The notes under the pieces: model-generated
Database searches by the model: none
Told to the model about the DNA's origin: nothing
Seen by the model: only the letters and a program-made list of their open reading frames with translations
Source of the DNA: Tillandsia leiboldiana
Lineage: Eukaryota; Streptophyta; Magnoliopsida; Poales; Bromeliaceae
Assembly: GCA_029204045.2 (NCBI GenBank)
Contig: CM055077.1
Coordinates: forward strand, 4,467,586 to 4,531,585
DNA: 64,000 nt
Reading direction: 5' to 3'
Made by a program: the position numbers and the translations under genes
Shown: positions 1-23,039 of the stretch, one piece after another
Layout of the letters: the number at the start of each line of letters is the position of its first letter
Position numbering within the stretch: the first letter of the stretch is position 1

Positions 1-640
1 AATTGAGTTAACGAATCCAGTTCGTTGGTAAAGTTTTTCTTCAATACTTACTAATTTAGTTGCACAACCGTATGCTTGTGGTATATATTCGACCTAAACA
101 ATCGATTGAGCTTAGAAGTATAAATTGTATATTTAGCAAAATGCTACAATTTTAGTTAGACATGTTATGTTGATGGTTGCAAAAATTTTTATCATTTTTA
201 TCATTTAGTGATCGTTGATTAGATAAAGTCCTTTCTCATGTCTACTGTCAACATTTCAAAATTTTTGTCGAAGTTATATTTCTTTGTTTTTTGTGTGATT
301 CTTTCCATTTTTCTTATATGTACCCAAGAATTAAGTTTTTCTGTATTGATATGATGTTATTCATAATCTCGTGTGGTGAGATTTCTTATACTAGTTATGC
401 TTGCTCTCTTGATATATCCATCCAAATTGTCTTCTTTATCCCTTTTTTTTCCTTTAAACAACATAATAGTAGAAGCTTCTTGTTCTCCTCACATGAAATT
501 ACTAGGACATAATCATGGTGGAAAAGCAAATATTGGTTCTTTTTACTCCATCAAGAGAAAATATCCCTTGCCTTGTGGCATATTTTGTTGCACATTTTAT
601 TTTAACATTCATGGGAAGCTTTTTGTTATTGTCATTGCAG
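1..640 (+). other. upstream intron of the NSE2/MMS21-like gene
   Basis: AT-rich sequence with no recognisable coding segment. It ends in a pyrimidine-rich tract and CAG at 638-640, directly before the SP-RING exon, so it reads as an intron. The earlier exons of the gene, including the first zinc-ligand half of the SP-RING, must lie to the left of the window. Short ORFs at 291-678 show no family similarity I recognise. Confidence 0.6.
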
Positions 641-948
641 TGTGGATTGTAAGCACATCTATGAAGAGGATCCAATAATGCATTACATAAGAACTCAGAA
701 ACCGCAACCTCGATGCCCAGTTGCAGGTAAAGTTCATTGCTTTCCTTTTTCTTTTATTTTCCTCTCCCCCTTAAGATCTCACCTGACTTAGTTTATCTGT
801 TTGCTCAGGTTGCCCGAAAATTTTACAAGTGGGAAGGGTGGTTTGTGACGCATTGCTTCCTATCGAAATCGACGAGATGCGTTCAACAGAGACTGTTGCT
901 GTACACCCTACAATAGTTGAGGATTTCACTGAAGTTGACGATGAATGA
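641..948 (+). CDS. MMS21: E3 SUMO-protein ligase NSE2/MMS21 (HPY2-like), last two exons (partial)
   Basis: Exons are 641-726 and 809-948, joined by a GT..AG intron (727-808); the stop TGA is at 946-948. The joined frame reads CKHIYEEDPIMHYIR, then RCPVAGCPKIL, then RVVCDALLPIEIDEMRS. This is the second half of an SP-RING finger (Cys-x-His, then Cys..Cys ligands) followed by the acidic tail typical of plant MMS21. In the family this domain recruits the SUMO-charged E2; MMS21 belongs to the SMC5/6 complex, acts in the nucleus in DNA repair, and controls meristem cell cycle in plants (HIGH PLOIDY2). The splice phase is preserved and no disabling change is visible. Only about 75 residues are in the window, so start, SMC5-binding region and expression cannot be judged. 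Identification rests on strong motif recall, not a search. Confidence 0.85.
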
Positions 949-3022
949 TATGGCGGCTTAACAAGTCTTACAGGTTGCCATGGTAACATATGGATTGCCT
1001 ATCTAGCTCTTTTTGATTTCTAAATCTTATTCCTTATGTTGATATGTATATGTTCCGTATGGATGGACATGCTGATTGACCCCTGACATGTAAACCCAAA
1101 GTTTGCTAAGCAGAAAATCTCTTATTCCCATAACACACATCATATAGTTTGTTGTTCTATTAAACATTTAAAATAGCTTATTACTTGAAAATTGGCATTT
1201 TGAGGACGGATTATCTGGATTAGTTGGTATGGTCAGAACAAAATGAGATAAATATTAAGCAACTTGAAAAGATACGATTGCCTTGAGAAAAATTGTGGGT
1301 GATACATCGATTTGGCTTGAATGATTTCACTACTCCAGATACTCGCAGTTGACTACTTGGTTGAGATAAGATAAGCACTGCCCATTTTAAGGAAGAAATT
1401 TAAGTGGCTTGAACCTCCTTACATTAGAATAGTAATAATTCTTGTCTTTGGGATGGCATATTTCTCCGGAGATCATTTTAGACGTGTAGGGTGTGTATTA
1501 ATGGAAATATATGGATCAGATAAAAACGTCGCAATCCGTATTCTGTCCATAAAAGGTTGTATGTAGAGTGCATGTGTTCCACCTCATGAAATTATGATCA
1601 GGATGAGGATCCTTGGTTTTCAGAGTATTTACATTTCTGGGTTTGGATACAGGTAGAACTTTGAAAGTGTTTTGTTTTGGATATAGATTCTATACTTAGA
1701 TCTTTTTCATATCTGATATCTAGAAAGAATTCGGGTTCTGATGCTGTATATCCAACTACCTGCAAACTTAAATTTAGTTGTTTCTTGTATTCTTCTTCCT
1801 CTCTGCTGGTTATGTTAATTATTTGATTAGTAATTTTTCTATAACTAAAAGGTACCCTCAATTGTTCTATCTGCAGTACTGTATGTTAAATTTTAGTTCC
1901 CATTTTGGAGTATGGCAAAAAATTTGAACATTTTAGTTTGATACTATTAATTGGTCTGATGTTTTTGTCAACCCAATTAGCATTAGTTTTGAACAGTTGA
2001 TATTGTTAGCAGGATACAGTTTTCTAGAACAATAGAAAGCTGTTCAATTAAGCAGGGCTACAGTTAAGGCATGTTTGGTGTATTATGATTGAAATGATAA
2101 TGAAAAATAGAGTTGGATTGCATTGAAATGAGAAATAAAATGGTGAATCATTTGAAAATATTTTATTTATTATTAAATTGAAAATTCAAATAGATAATTG
2201 AAACATCTAGAATTTCAAAGAAGATTTTGATTAAGGGAGAGGAGACTGAGGAAGGGAGAGGAGACTGAGATGGTTGTAAGAGAAGGTTTTGAGTGGTTTA
2301 TTCTGAAATAGATTAATTCATGATTCAAAATTGGATCGGAGATAAATGGATTGGATTATTATATTTCAGAGTGGATTGAAAATCGAATTCGATTTCTATA
2401 AAATAAATAATAGCTATTGGAATAAGTGAATCCTCTGGTATTATGATGTTTGAATAATGAATAATATAATATAATTATAGTAAAAATTTTAAACATTTTT
2501 TATTTCTTTCCAAAAGTAGAAATATAATGGAGCTCTATTCTATTTAGTAAAAACTTTAAATACCCTCCATATAGTTTAGGATTTTTTTTTAGTTTTTTTT
2601 TTTTTTTTTCGTCCGCCTCTCACTTAACTTTTTTTTGTTGAAGTATACAAAAAAATATCTTAGATACTACTCTTATGCCCTCATGGTTTATTAAATTTTT
2701 ATTCTAATATTCTGTAATTTTAATCTTATTACCGAAAAAATTAAGAAAGAAAATAACAATTAATCCCCACCAAATTTTCACGAACGAAAATTTTTTTTTC
2801 TCGTCCCGGTCTCCGCGGGACCTCTATTTTCGGGGAGATTCAGTAGATGATTTAAAAATATACTAAATTAAAGTTTTATTTAAAATTTAATAAAATATAA
2901 TATAATTTAATTCAAATTAGCTAAAAATATATAGCAATTAAATACTGTTTAACCAATATATTATATAAAAAGTTAAATGTATTTAAAATATATAATTAAA
3001 TTTCAAATATATTAAAAATATA

Positions 3023-3027
<5 letters not shown>
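949..3027. other. 3' flank and intergenic AT-rich sequence
   Basis: Holds the 3' UTR of the MMS21-like gene (polyadenylation site not determinable) and about 2 kb of intergenic DNA. A stretch at about 2057-2450 opens with GGCATGTTTGGTGTATTATG and becomes very AT-rich, a style seen in Tourist-like MITEs, but I could not pair its ends. No coding segment is supported. Confidence 0.5.

Positions 3028-3077
<50 letters not shown>
3028..3077. repeat. (AT)n microsatellite
   Basis: Uninterrupted alternating AT of about 50 bp, directly beside a MITE copy that starts at 3083. Confidence 0.95.
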
Positions 3078-3080
<3 letters not shown>

Positions 3081-3082
3081 TA

Positions 3083-3312
3083 GGCCGGAATACTATCGAT
3101 AGCATCAAGTTATTGGTGCTACTAATTTTTTAACCATTAGATTAAGAGATGTACAGTTAGGATGATAGTGGTCTCCTAAGGTTTAGTGGGTGGTTGATTG
3201 AATAGTAAAAATTTTAGAGAATCACTATAATCCCAATCATATATACTTTCATCAAAGAACTAAAAACTTGATAGTACCAATTGTTTGGTGCTATCGATAG
3301 TATTCCAGTCGG
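3083..3312. mobile_element. MITE, ACTATCGATAG family, dispersed copy
   Basis: About 230 bp with imperfect inverted ends: GGCCGGAATACTATCGATAG at the left and CTATCGATAGTATTCCAG at the right. The inside carries the family signature of a GATGATAGTGGTCTCCTAAGG block on one side and a CACTATAATCCCAATC block on the other. The same family recurs more than ten times between 39 and 53.5 kb. No coding capacity. Confidence 0.7.
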
Positions 3313-3340
3313 ACTCTCTCTCTATATATATATATATAGA

Positions 3341-3562
3341 GTTCGCTACTATACTATAGATAGCATCACACATTTGGTGCTATCAAGTTTTCTACTTTTA
3401 GATTAATCTTTTTAATCATTTTTATCTATTAGATTTTACTATTTTTTCAACTATCCATTAAACCCAAGAGATCCATTATCATCTAAATCACATATTTTTT
3501 TTAATCTAAAAATTAAAATTTAATAGTACTAATGACTTAATGACTTGTTGTTAATAGCATTG

Positions 3563-3565
<3 letters not shown>
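3341..3565. mobile_element. MITE, ACTATCGATAG family, diverged copy next to (AT)n
   Basis: Begins GAGTTCGCTACTATACTATAG and ends with a TTGTTAATAGCATTGTTATA stretch; it shares the middle GGATCCATTATCATCTAAATC-like block of the family. It is followed at once by an (AT)n tract (about 3565-3628). Confidence 0.55.
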
Positions 3566-3630
<65 letters not shown>

Positions 3631-3631
<1 letters not shown>

Positions 3632-3796
3632 CAATGCTACATGTACCCGAAAGGGTGTACATCATACACCTCCATTATTTTAATGGTGGCGATATTTTTT
3701 ACGGGTCACATCGAGTGACCCATCATCACACCCCATCCTTAGATGGGTGGGGTGTATGATGTACACCCCGAAAGGGGTGTACACATAGCATTTTCC
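3631..3796. mobile_element. MITE, TGTACACCCC family, copy 1
   Basis: A strongly foldback element: the left end reads ATGTACCCGAAAGGGTGTAC and the right end GTACACCCCGAAAGGGGTGT, with inner TCATACACC / GGTGTATGA arms. Target-site duplication cannot be read because (AT)n tracts flank both sides. A second, intact copy at 21595-21765 confirms that this is a mobile family. The short ORF over it is an accident. Confidence 0.65.
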
Positions 3797-4315
3797 TATA
3801 TATATATATATATTTTATCCGGTGAAGATAAAGAATTTTGTAATTTTTTTTTCATTCTCGTCTTCTCAGGACAAAATTCTTTTCTAATGGGCAAATCCTT
3901 ACGGAGATCGAGATCTGTAGTAAAAATTTTTGTAAAAAAATAAAAAGCAAATGAAAATTAGAAATTACTTTAAAAAAAAAAAAATGGAGAAATCAAACCA
4001 TCAAATAATCCACACTAGGACACTACTACCGCAGCCCCAAAGCTATCTCTTTGCGATAATGGCCTTTTTAGCCGTCAGATTTTGACTCGGTTAATCGGCA
4101 CCGTCCATACAACTGCCCCATCTCAATTTTTTTTTTTTAAAAAAAAAAAAACTCCGAGCAATAATACAAGCTCAACCGAGAGCGAGCGCCTCGCCTCGAA
4201 CCTTTTCCTCTCCCCGACGAATTTTCTCTATTCGCTCCGCTTCTCCGTCTCTAGGGCATTTCATCTTTCAACGTCTCCTCGATTTCCCTCTCGATCTCTC
4301 GCTCCCTTCGTCGCC
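3797..4315 (+). promoter_or_regulatory. 5' flank and leader of the PHD/AAA+ gene
   Basis: Includes a short (AT)n, two A-rich runs, and from about 4140 a CT-rich, AT-poorer leader with TCTCC, CTCTCTA and CGTCTCC stretches, typical of a plant 5' UTR, running into the ATG at 4316. An upstream in-frame ATG at 4082 exists, but the sequence between is low-complexity and leader-like, so it is not taken as the start. No convincing TATA box is seen. Confidence 0.45.
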
Positions 4316-16270
<11,955 letters not shown>

Positions 16271-17845
16271 TGCCATGCAGAGTCAGTCTTTTGTGTAGAA
16301 TGTGATGGCATTATCTGTGGCTGCAAAGTTGTCCTCTGCGGTTGTCTTATCAGATTTTCTGCTTCTCTCTGTTTTGCTAGCAACTGAGGCGCAGAAGACT
16401 AATCAAGTTTTTGTGCCCTTAGAGCAGGGCGCTAATCTGTAAGTATTGAGACATAGCTATTGACATATCCATTTTTGTGAAATTGTTGTACACCATAGTT
16501 GTCATCATTTCCTGTAACTTGAATTTTTGGTCAATTAACCAAAGTATATGAAGATTGAATAATCTTGACAAGTACATATTTCTACTTTTTGCAACAGCGG
16601 AATTTTCACACTATCATGTTTGTGAAACACTGTTCAAAGATTCTTGCTGTTGAAAGGATTCCAAAATTTGCTATCAAACTGGTTGTTACACTTGTGAGTA
16701 AACTAATGTTTTTTTTCTTTTTCTTTTTGAAATTGCTGGGTAAAACTTTGAAAAAGTGGGGACATGGTACTATTATTTGCTATCTTTAAAAGGGTTCATC
16801 AGGGTGACAAGAACTAGGGGAAGGTTTAGAAAGCCAACTTAAATAATCGTTGATTGGGTGCTAGTTAGAACATTGACTTAACTGATAAAGGCTCATAATT
16901 CGTCAAAGAAGCAGAGTTGGTTTAGATGCAATTAGTCTCTAATATCCTGATGGAGATAAAAATGATTGGACTTGTTATCTGGTGTTGTTGTTGGGGAATT
17001 TGTTCATTGATGAAACTAGGAACGGCTAATTGTTGTTGGGGAATTTGTTCATTGATGAAACAAGGAACGGCTATGTTTAACAGTAGGGGATTCAAATAGT
17101 TACTGAAGCACTAATGAATGAGTCTTAATCTTAGAGATTATTTTTAGAGTTCTACAAAATGGTCACTAAATCGTTGATCGATTGATAGAATGGTAAGTTC
17201 TTAGATTAAAGGCATAGCAGGTCTAAGTAACAAGATTGATCTTGTTTTGAATTATATATGCTAAAATAGGTCTTCAACATCTTTATTAAGAATATAGAGT
17301 TCTTTGTAGGAAGATTGCTAATAGTCGCCAAGTAGGGGATGTGAAAATCTAGAGAGGTACCCTTGGGGAGCTTTGAACTCTCAGATTGTAACTTCTGCTA
17401 GGAAAAGAAGAATCTGCACCGTTGATTTCGACACAGTGAACCCTACATAATAATAGGAATGCTTCGACTACTACACTTCTCAAGGTTGTATTTTGTGTAG
17501 ATTTTTTATATCCATGAAACAAAACAAAAAAAAAAAAAAAAAAAAAAACTCTAAATTACCCATTTTGAGCCTCATGACATTTTGGTGTTCAAATTTTAAT
17601 TTATTTTAATTTAGTTTAATTTTTTTTTGAAATTATTGTAATTAAATTTAACTGTCTAATTAAGCTAATAAAATGATGTGTGGTTGATGTGATAATGATA
17701 TTGCAATGTTGTGGTTGATAACGTGACCATGACTTATGCTGCTGCATGGCAGTATCTAGTCAACTAAATTATAATGCTAAACTTAATTATAATATTTTAA
17801 AAATTTTGACCCCCAAGTCAAAATGTCGCCAGCTTTTCATTGGCT

Positions 17846-17917
<72 letters not shown>

Positions 17918-17940
17918 CTCCCAGACTTTGGAAACAAAAA
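16271..17940. other. convergent intergenic region / 3' UTRs
   Basis: Between the stops of the AAA+ gene (+) and the receptor kinase (-). It holds a 45-bp-period tandem duplication (16985-17073, units carrying TTGTTGTTGGGGAATTTGTT), an A run at about 17526-17547, and an (AT)n tract at 17848-17913. Parts of it are shared with 58.5-59.25 kb in the duplicated block. No gene is seen. Confidence 0.6.
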
Positions 17941-17992
17941 AACAACTTAATGCTACAAGAGAGAAACAGTATTTGCCATAAAAATACACGCT

Positions 17993-18036
17993 ACTTTGTA
18001 ACTACTACATGTTTACTCTGTAACTACTACATGTTT
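17993..18036. repeat. 22-bp tandem duplication in the receptor kinase 3' UTR
   Basis: ACTTTGTAACTACTACATGT plus TT is repeated once, with one difference (ACTCTG). The duplicate locus near 59.31 kb carries a single unit. Confidence 0.85.
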
Positions 18037-18137
18037 CTATCCTGTCAACAAAACATGTTGGCCATCGAGGAAAATTCAATACACTGCACAAATGAGCAAG
18101 TTGACAGATTTATTGTTCTTCATGCTCTTTACAATCA

Positions 18138-20197
18138 TTATTCCAGCGAATGATGAGATATCGACGGCTCATGATATTTCGTGAGAGCTTTCACTATTTC
18201 GTCCATCGTCGGTCTTTTGCTTCTTTCTTCTTCGAGACAGGATACCGCTATTCTCACCATCTCTGCCGCTTGATAGTAATCAAATTGCCTGCGCAACTTA
18301 CTGTCCACTATATCCGTGATCATCGATCTCTCTTCGCGGCCCAGCCTCCGTCTCACTGCCCTAACAAAGCTCCTTAGTTCCCTCTCTTCTCCGTTCTCTC
18401 CGGTCCAACTCGATATCCTACTTCCGGTCATGACCTCTAATAGCACGATTCCGTAGCTGTACACATCGACTTTCCCGGTGATCGGAAAATTCTGTGCCCA
18501 TTCGGGAGCCATGTACCCCGTCGTCCCCCGCATTTTCGAGAAGTTGAGACCCGACCCGTCTCTCTTCAACAGTTTCGCGAGTCCGAAATCTGCAATCTTT
18601 GGTTCGAAATCTCGGTTCAGCAGTATGTTCTCGGGCTTGACGTCGCAGTGGATGATCCACTCGAGGCACTCGTGGTGTAGATAGGCCAATCCCCGCGCGG
18701 TCCCCAAAGCAATTTTAAATCTCTGGTCCCAACTAAGTGTTCTACCGCTGCTACTGCTACTGCTGCTGCTTCCGCTTCCGAATAAGTACTTATCCAATGA
18801 CTCGTTGTCCACAAACTCGTAGACCAAAAGCCGGTGCCGGCCTTCGGAGCAGAACCCCCAAAGCCTAACCAAGTTCATGTGGTTGATCCGCCCGATCACG
18901 CTCACCTCCGCCCAGAATTCCTCTTCGCCCTGCGATATATCAGTCAGTTTCTTCACTGCTACCACTCTTTTGTCTTCGAGAACTCCTCTGTACACCGCGC
19001 CAGATCCTCCCCTCCCTAGCTCTTCTTTAAATTTTCCGGTCGCTTCTTTCAGCTCGTGGTACGTAAACCTTCGGAACTGGCTCGATATCATCTTATACCC
19101 TTCCTCCATAGATTTCGACGTATCGTACTTTCGGAAAAGGAACCACCATCCCGTTACGGCAAACAGAAGTTCGAGAACACCGAGCATCGTAACAAACACG
19201 TAGAGGTATGTCCACTTTGCGATGTTCGAGTTCTTTCCGTACAGACTAGCATATCCTGCCACAACTTCCACACTGCACCTTAGCACAGGAAGAATTGTTG
19301 ATTCAGATGCCCTGACAGTTCTCGGTACTTTCAAATAAAAGCTCCCGGGAAAACTCGGCGACGTGTAGCCGTTAAAAAGTGCGGTCTTTGGATAGCAAAC
19401 TCCGGTCCCCGTAAGCCGGTACCCGAAGCCGAGACACGAGCAGGTCCGGGCGCAGATCCGTCTGCAGTAGTCGAATGAGACAGATGAGTTGTACGAGAAG
19501 TCGAACCCGTAGAAGTCGGTCTGTGGGAGCTTGACAAAGTGGAACTGCTGCTGCGCTACTTGGGGCGGCGCTTCGCAGCTCAAATTGAACGTGGGTCTGC
19601 ACCCTCTGTTCCAATCCTGCACGTCAATCATCTCGTAACCCGGGGGACAGGCGCACGTGACCGCACGTGAGTAGGTGCAGATCCCGTTAGGTCCGCAGAG
19701 CCCGTGGACGTTGCACAGCTCGGCAATCGCGACCCACGTGACGGCCCAGTAACGGCCCGTCTCGTTCAAGCTGTATATTCGGAGGTTCCCGTCGTAGTCG
19801 ACGGTGAGGCGGCGGTAGGCCACATGGCCGGAGTCGGCGGTGGATATGTCGAGTCCGTCGCTGGAGCTGAACCGACCGGTCCGGTCGAGGACGGCGAGCC
19901 GGGTGCTGTTGTACGTGGTCCGACCGTTTTCGAAGACGGTGTAGTCATCGTCGGGCCAGTAGATGCTGGAGATGTCGGGCCCATCGTATATGAGCCGGAG
20001 CACGTTGTCGTTGTCGAAGTATAAGCTGTGGTATCCGGACCGAAAAGCGCCGGGGACGAAGCGGGAGACGAGGCGTTTCCCCTTCGTGAGCTGCTGTGTT
20101 GGTAGCAGAGTGTCGGTCGGGTAGTCGAAGCTCTGCCACACCGTCCGACCCGACCCGTCTCGCACCACCAGGTTTCCCGTGTCGAGGAGCTCCGCCG

Positions 20198-20232
<35 letters not shown>

Positions 20233-22312
20233 GCGTTGGCGGAGGAAGTGGCTGCGCCGCCAATCGCTGTCGTGTTGGCGCCACCAACTGTTGGAAGATT
20301 TTTGATTAATAATTAATACAAAGCTTTATATAATTCTTCCGTACTCTCACCCTTGTTGGGTTTTTTTTTTCTTTTTTTTTGGTCTCCGCAGGAGATAGAT
20401 AGAGTCGCGCATTTAGCTAGCTTTCCATCTTTTATTTTTCGCGTGCTTGAATGTATACATTTTTTTTTTTTATAAATTTAAAATTTTGCAAAGTTATAAT
20501 ATTTAAACAAAATTTGTAATAGTTCATTTGAATTTACTTGAAATGATTGATACTAATTGTCGCTTCATGTGCGCGCGCGCGTGTGTGAGGAAGTTTCATG
20601 CACACAACGGATCTTGGCCATGTTATTGGAATGCTTCCGAAAAATAAATATTTCTAAAAGTAAATACAAACAGCTAGCTTTATATCTAGTCAATCCAACT
20701 CTAATTTAGTTAAAAAAAAACATAAAATTCAAATAGTTATAATTTTAAATTTATTAAATTTTTGAAAAATAAGTTGGTGATGGAAAAAAAATTTCACATA
20801 AATTTAAATTCAGCTGCAAATTATTTTTAATCTATAAATCACTCATAGACAAACAAACAAGTCTTGCACGATTGAAAATATTTTAATAAAATTATAAAAA
20901 ATATATTTTAATAAACTAATTACTAATTGCACAAATCTTAGACACCAAAACACTATGTTTAGCATATGAATTAACCACTTTTAATAATAAAATCGCGTTG
21001 ATTATACGTTCTTGTTTTATATTAAAATTTTTTGACTAAACCTTTCTTAATGGGATGTTCCATTATTAAAATTCATGTGAAAAAAAATGACTCTATTTAT
21101 TTTTAAGTAAAATTCTTTCCTTTTAATTAGTTTTTATTTTAAAGTAATTTGTTTTCTTAATATATAACTTATTGAAATGTGAATATATATTTTTTTACTT
21201 TAAAATTTTAAGCTATTAAAAAATAATATTTTTATTATTTAAATTCAATATATGTAATTAACTTCTGAGTTACTAAAATTAATTAAGGTTAAACTGTACC
21301 AATACCCAACCTCTAATTTTTTTTTCATTGATATTATTTAAGTTTTTTATTTTGTTTGAAATGAATTATTATACGTAGTTAAGTATCTTTATATATTTAA
21401 TAGTTTTATTAGCTACTAATTGCTAATTATTATAATTTAATCTGTTAAAAAAGTATGATTATAATTATTAAATTTAATAAATTAATTTATTCGCTAATTG
21501 TACTAAAAAAAATTAATTAAAAAAAATAAATTCAAAGTTAATGTAATGTTAATTGCAGAAGATAAACTTTAGGTGGTCCTGGTACTTTAATAATGGGAAA
21601 AACTAGATGTACACCTCCTTGGGGGTGTACATCTTACACCCCATCCATTCTGGGGTGGGGTGTGTTTCACCCTTCACTCAATGTGACGGATGAATTTCAC
21701 CCCACCCCAGAATGGGATGGGGTGTAACCTGTACAAGCCTAAGGGGGTGTACAGGTAGCACAACTCTTTAATAATTATCACTGATATCAAAAAAAAAATT
21801 TGTGTCATATAGATAGCAAAAATATTCGAGTAAGTATTTGGAATTTTTAAAAATAAATTATTTTTTTATATATATAAATTAGAGTTCGAAATATAATTTC
21901 AGAACGACAACACATCCCGTACATACAAAATTTACGGTTGGAAACATAACCCCGAATTTTTAAAAACGACATATTTTTCTTTTTATATATAAATCAGAGT
22001 TTGAAACATAATTTCATATCGTGACTGTCAACGAGCCGAACACGAGCGAGCTGGGGTCGGCTTGTGTTCGGCTCGTTTAACACGAGCTAGCTCGTTTAAA
22101 TATCGAGCTGAAAATTTCGGCTCGTGTTCGGCTTGTTTATTAACGAGCCGAACACGAGTTGGCTCGCGAACAACAAGTTTGATTTTCATTCCTACTATTA
22201 GGTCAAAAGTTAAAAAAAAATTAAAAAATTAAAATTTTAATCTAATAATTAAAATTCATAAAAAATTGATAGTCTAAAATCTAAATAGTATAGTAAAGTT
22301 TATATATATAAA

Positions 22313-22367
<55 letters not shown>

Positions 22368-22939
22368 GAGCTGTTTCGAGCCGAACAGCAGCGAGCTTAT
22401 CCCAGCTCGTGTTCGGCTCGTTGATTAAACGAGCTGAAAAATTTGGTTCATTTTCGGCTCGTTTACTAAACGAACGATTCGATCTTCGCAAGCTCATTTC
22501 GGGCCGAACATGAGCTGGCTCGCAAACAGCGAGCTGGATTGCCACCCCTAGTCGTGACCGTACCGATTTCAACAGCAGCGGTGTCCCAGACGACGGAGCC
22601 GTCGACATCGGTGAGCACGAGGTGGCCGTTGCGGCGAAAGGTGAGCCTCGAGCCGCGGCCGTTCACGGGAAAGTCACGGTTGGCGGCCCAGACCGCAGTC
22701 TTGTTGGCGGCGGAGCCGGCGAACCAGATGGCAAAGCAGTAGGCGTTGGTGCCGACGGCATGGAACCCCGCGGCAAAGGCGGAGTCCGAGGAAGTGAGAA
22801 TGGGCTCTTCCTCGTTCCCTTCTATTGAAAAGGAAGCGCCTTTGTAGATGGTACTGGATTGAGAAGCGGAGGCGTGGGAGAACGGGGATAGTGATAAGAG
22901 GGTGAGGGATAGTAGGGAGAGAAATTGGTGCTTCTTCAT
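18138..22939 (-). CDS. G-type lectin S-domain receptor-like Ser/Thr kinase (ZmPK1-like), non-RD
   Basis: Exon 1 is 22939-22564, exon 2 is 20287-18138; the intron has GTACGG and TTCCAACAG borders and the phase-1 join keeps the frame, giving 841 residues (ZmPK1 is of similar size). A signal peptide (1-25) is followed by a bulb-type lectin domain (WFAGSAANKTAVWAANRDFP, later ELLDTGNLVV), an EGF-like segment (LCNVHGLCGPNGICTY, about 316-344), a PAN/apple domain with CSCLGFGYRLTG, a membrane helix (about 484-510) and a kinase domain from about 547. Kinase motifs: GRGGSG loop (550-555), Lys in VAVKK (571), HCDVKPEN (672-679), DFG (692-694), APE (719-721). HCD instead of HRD makes it a non-RD kinase, a class frequent among immune receptors. 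It would act at the plasma membrane; ligand unknown. A (GGCAAC)n run encodes Gly-Asn repeats near residue 145. The intron is inferred and could instead be an insertion. Confidence 0.85.
20199..20235 (-). repeat. hexanucleotide coding repeat (GGCAAC)n
   Basis: Five tandem GGCAAC units on the minus strand, read as alternating Gly-Asn in the lectin domain just before LLDTGNLVV. Such a repeat is length-mutable in steps of two residues. Confidence 0.9.
21595..21765. mobile_element. Mutator-type MITE, TGTACACCCC family, copy 2
   Basis: 171 bp flanked by a perfect 10-bp duplication CTTTAATAAT (21585-21594 and 21766-21775), the length made by Mutator-like transposases. Both ends carry TGTACACC / GGTGTACA with a nearby TTACACCCC arm, and the centre contains TTCTGGGGTGGGGTGTG paired with CACCCCACCCCAGAA. 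Related to 3631-3796 and to a fragment near 23495-23540. Confidence 0.8.
22026..22550. mobile_element. hAT-type non-autonomous element, copy B, beside the splice donor
   Basis: 525 bp. The right end is GATTGCCACCCCTA, and the flanks are ATCGTGAC (22018-22025) and GTCGTGAC (22551-22558), an 8-bp duplication with one change. The left end begins TGTCAACGAGCCG and has lost the terminal TAGGGG. Internal GAGC-rich subterminal blocks match copy A at 13586-14663. The (AT)n at about 22318-22364 lies in its middle. The insertion point is 13 bp inside the receptor kinase intron. Confidence 0.82.
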
Positions 22940-23024
22940 ATTGCTTAAGGAGAATGGTAGAGAGAGAATTGGGGGATTGGGGAGTAGGGTGTTTGGATCT
23001 TACAAGTGTGAGGAGATGCGTTTT

Positions 23025-23032
23025 GTTTATAG
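23025..23032 (-). promoter_or_regulatory. candidate TATA box of the receptor kinase gene
   Basis: CTATAAAC on the minus strand, 86 bp upstream of the ATG at 22939, followed by a CT-rich leader (CCCAATTCTCTCTCTACC). Position and sequence fit a plant core promoter. Confidence 0.6.
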
Positions 23033-23039
23033 CAGACCC

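Larger units (their letters stand above)
20288..22563 (-). other. inferred intron of the receptor kinase gene, carrying two transposons
   Basis: 2276 bp, AT-rich, in strong contrast with the GC-rich exons. Donor GTACGG (22563-22558) and acceptor CAACAG (20293-20288) join in phase. It holds hAT copy B (22026-22550) and a Mutator-type MITE (21595-21765). ZmPK1-like genes are often intronless, so an alternative is that this whole stretch is an insertion that the gene now splices around. Confidence 0.6.

Noticed and set aside
1598..1861. Small minus-strand ORF downstream of the MMS21-like gene
   Set aside because: No recognisable domain, AT-rich codons and no supporting splice or promoter signals.
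4082..4315. N-terminal extension of the AAA+ gene from an upstream ATG
   Set aside because: The extra 78 residues are translated from A/T runs and a CT-rich leader. The ATG at 4316 opens a GC-rich exon with a normal plant context.
19766..20287. 173-residue Thr/Pro-rich ORF on the minus strand over the receptor kinase
   Set aside because: A shadow frame of GC-rich lectin-domain coding sequence; composition bias explains its openness.
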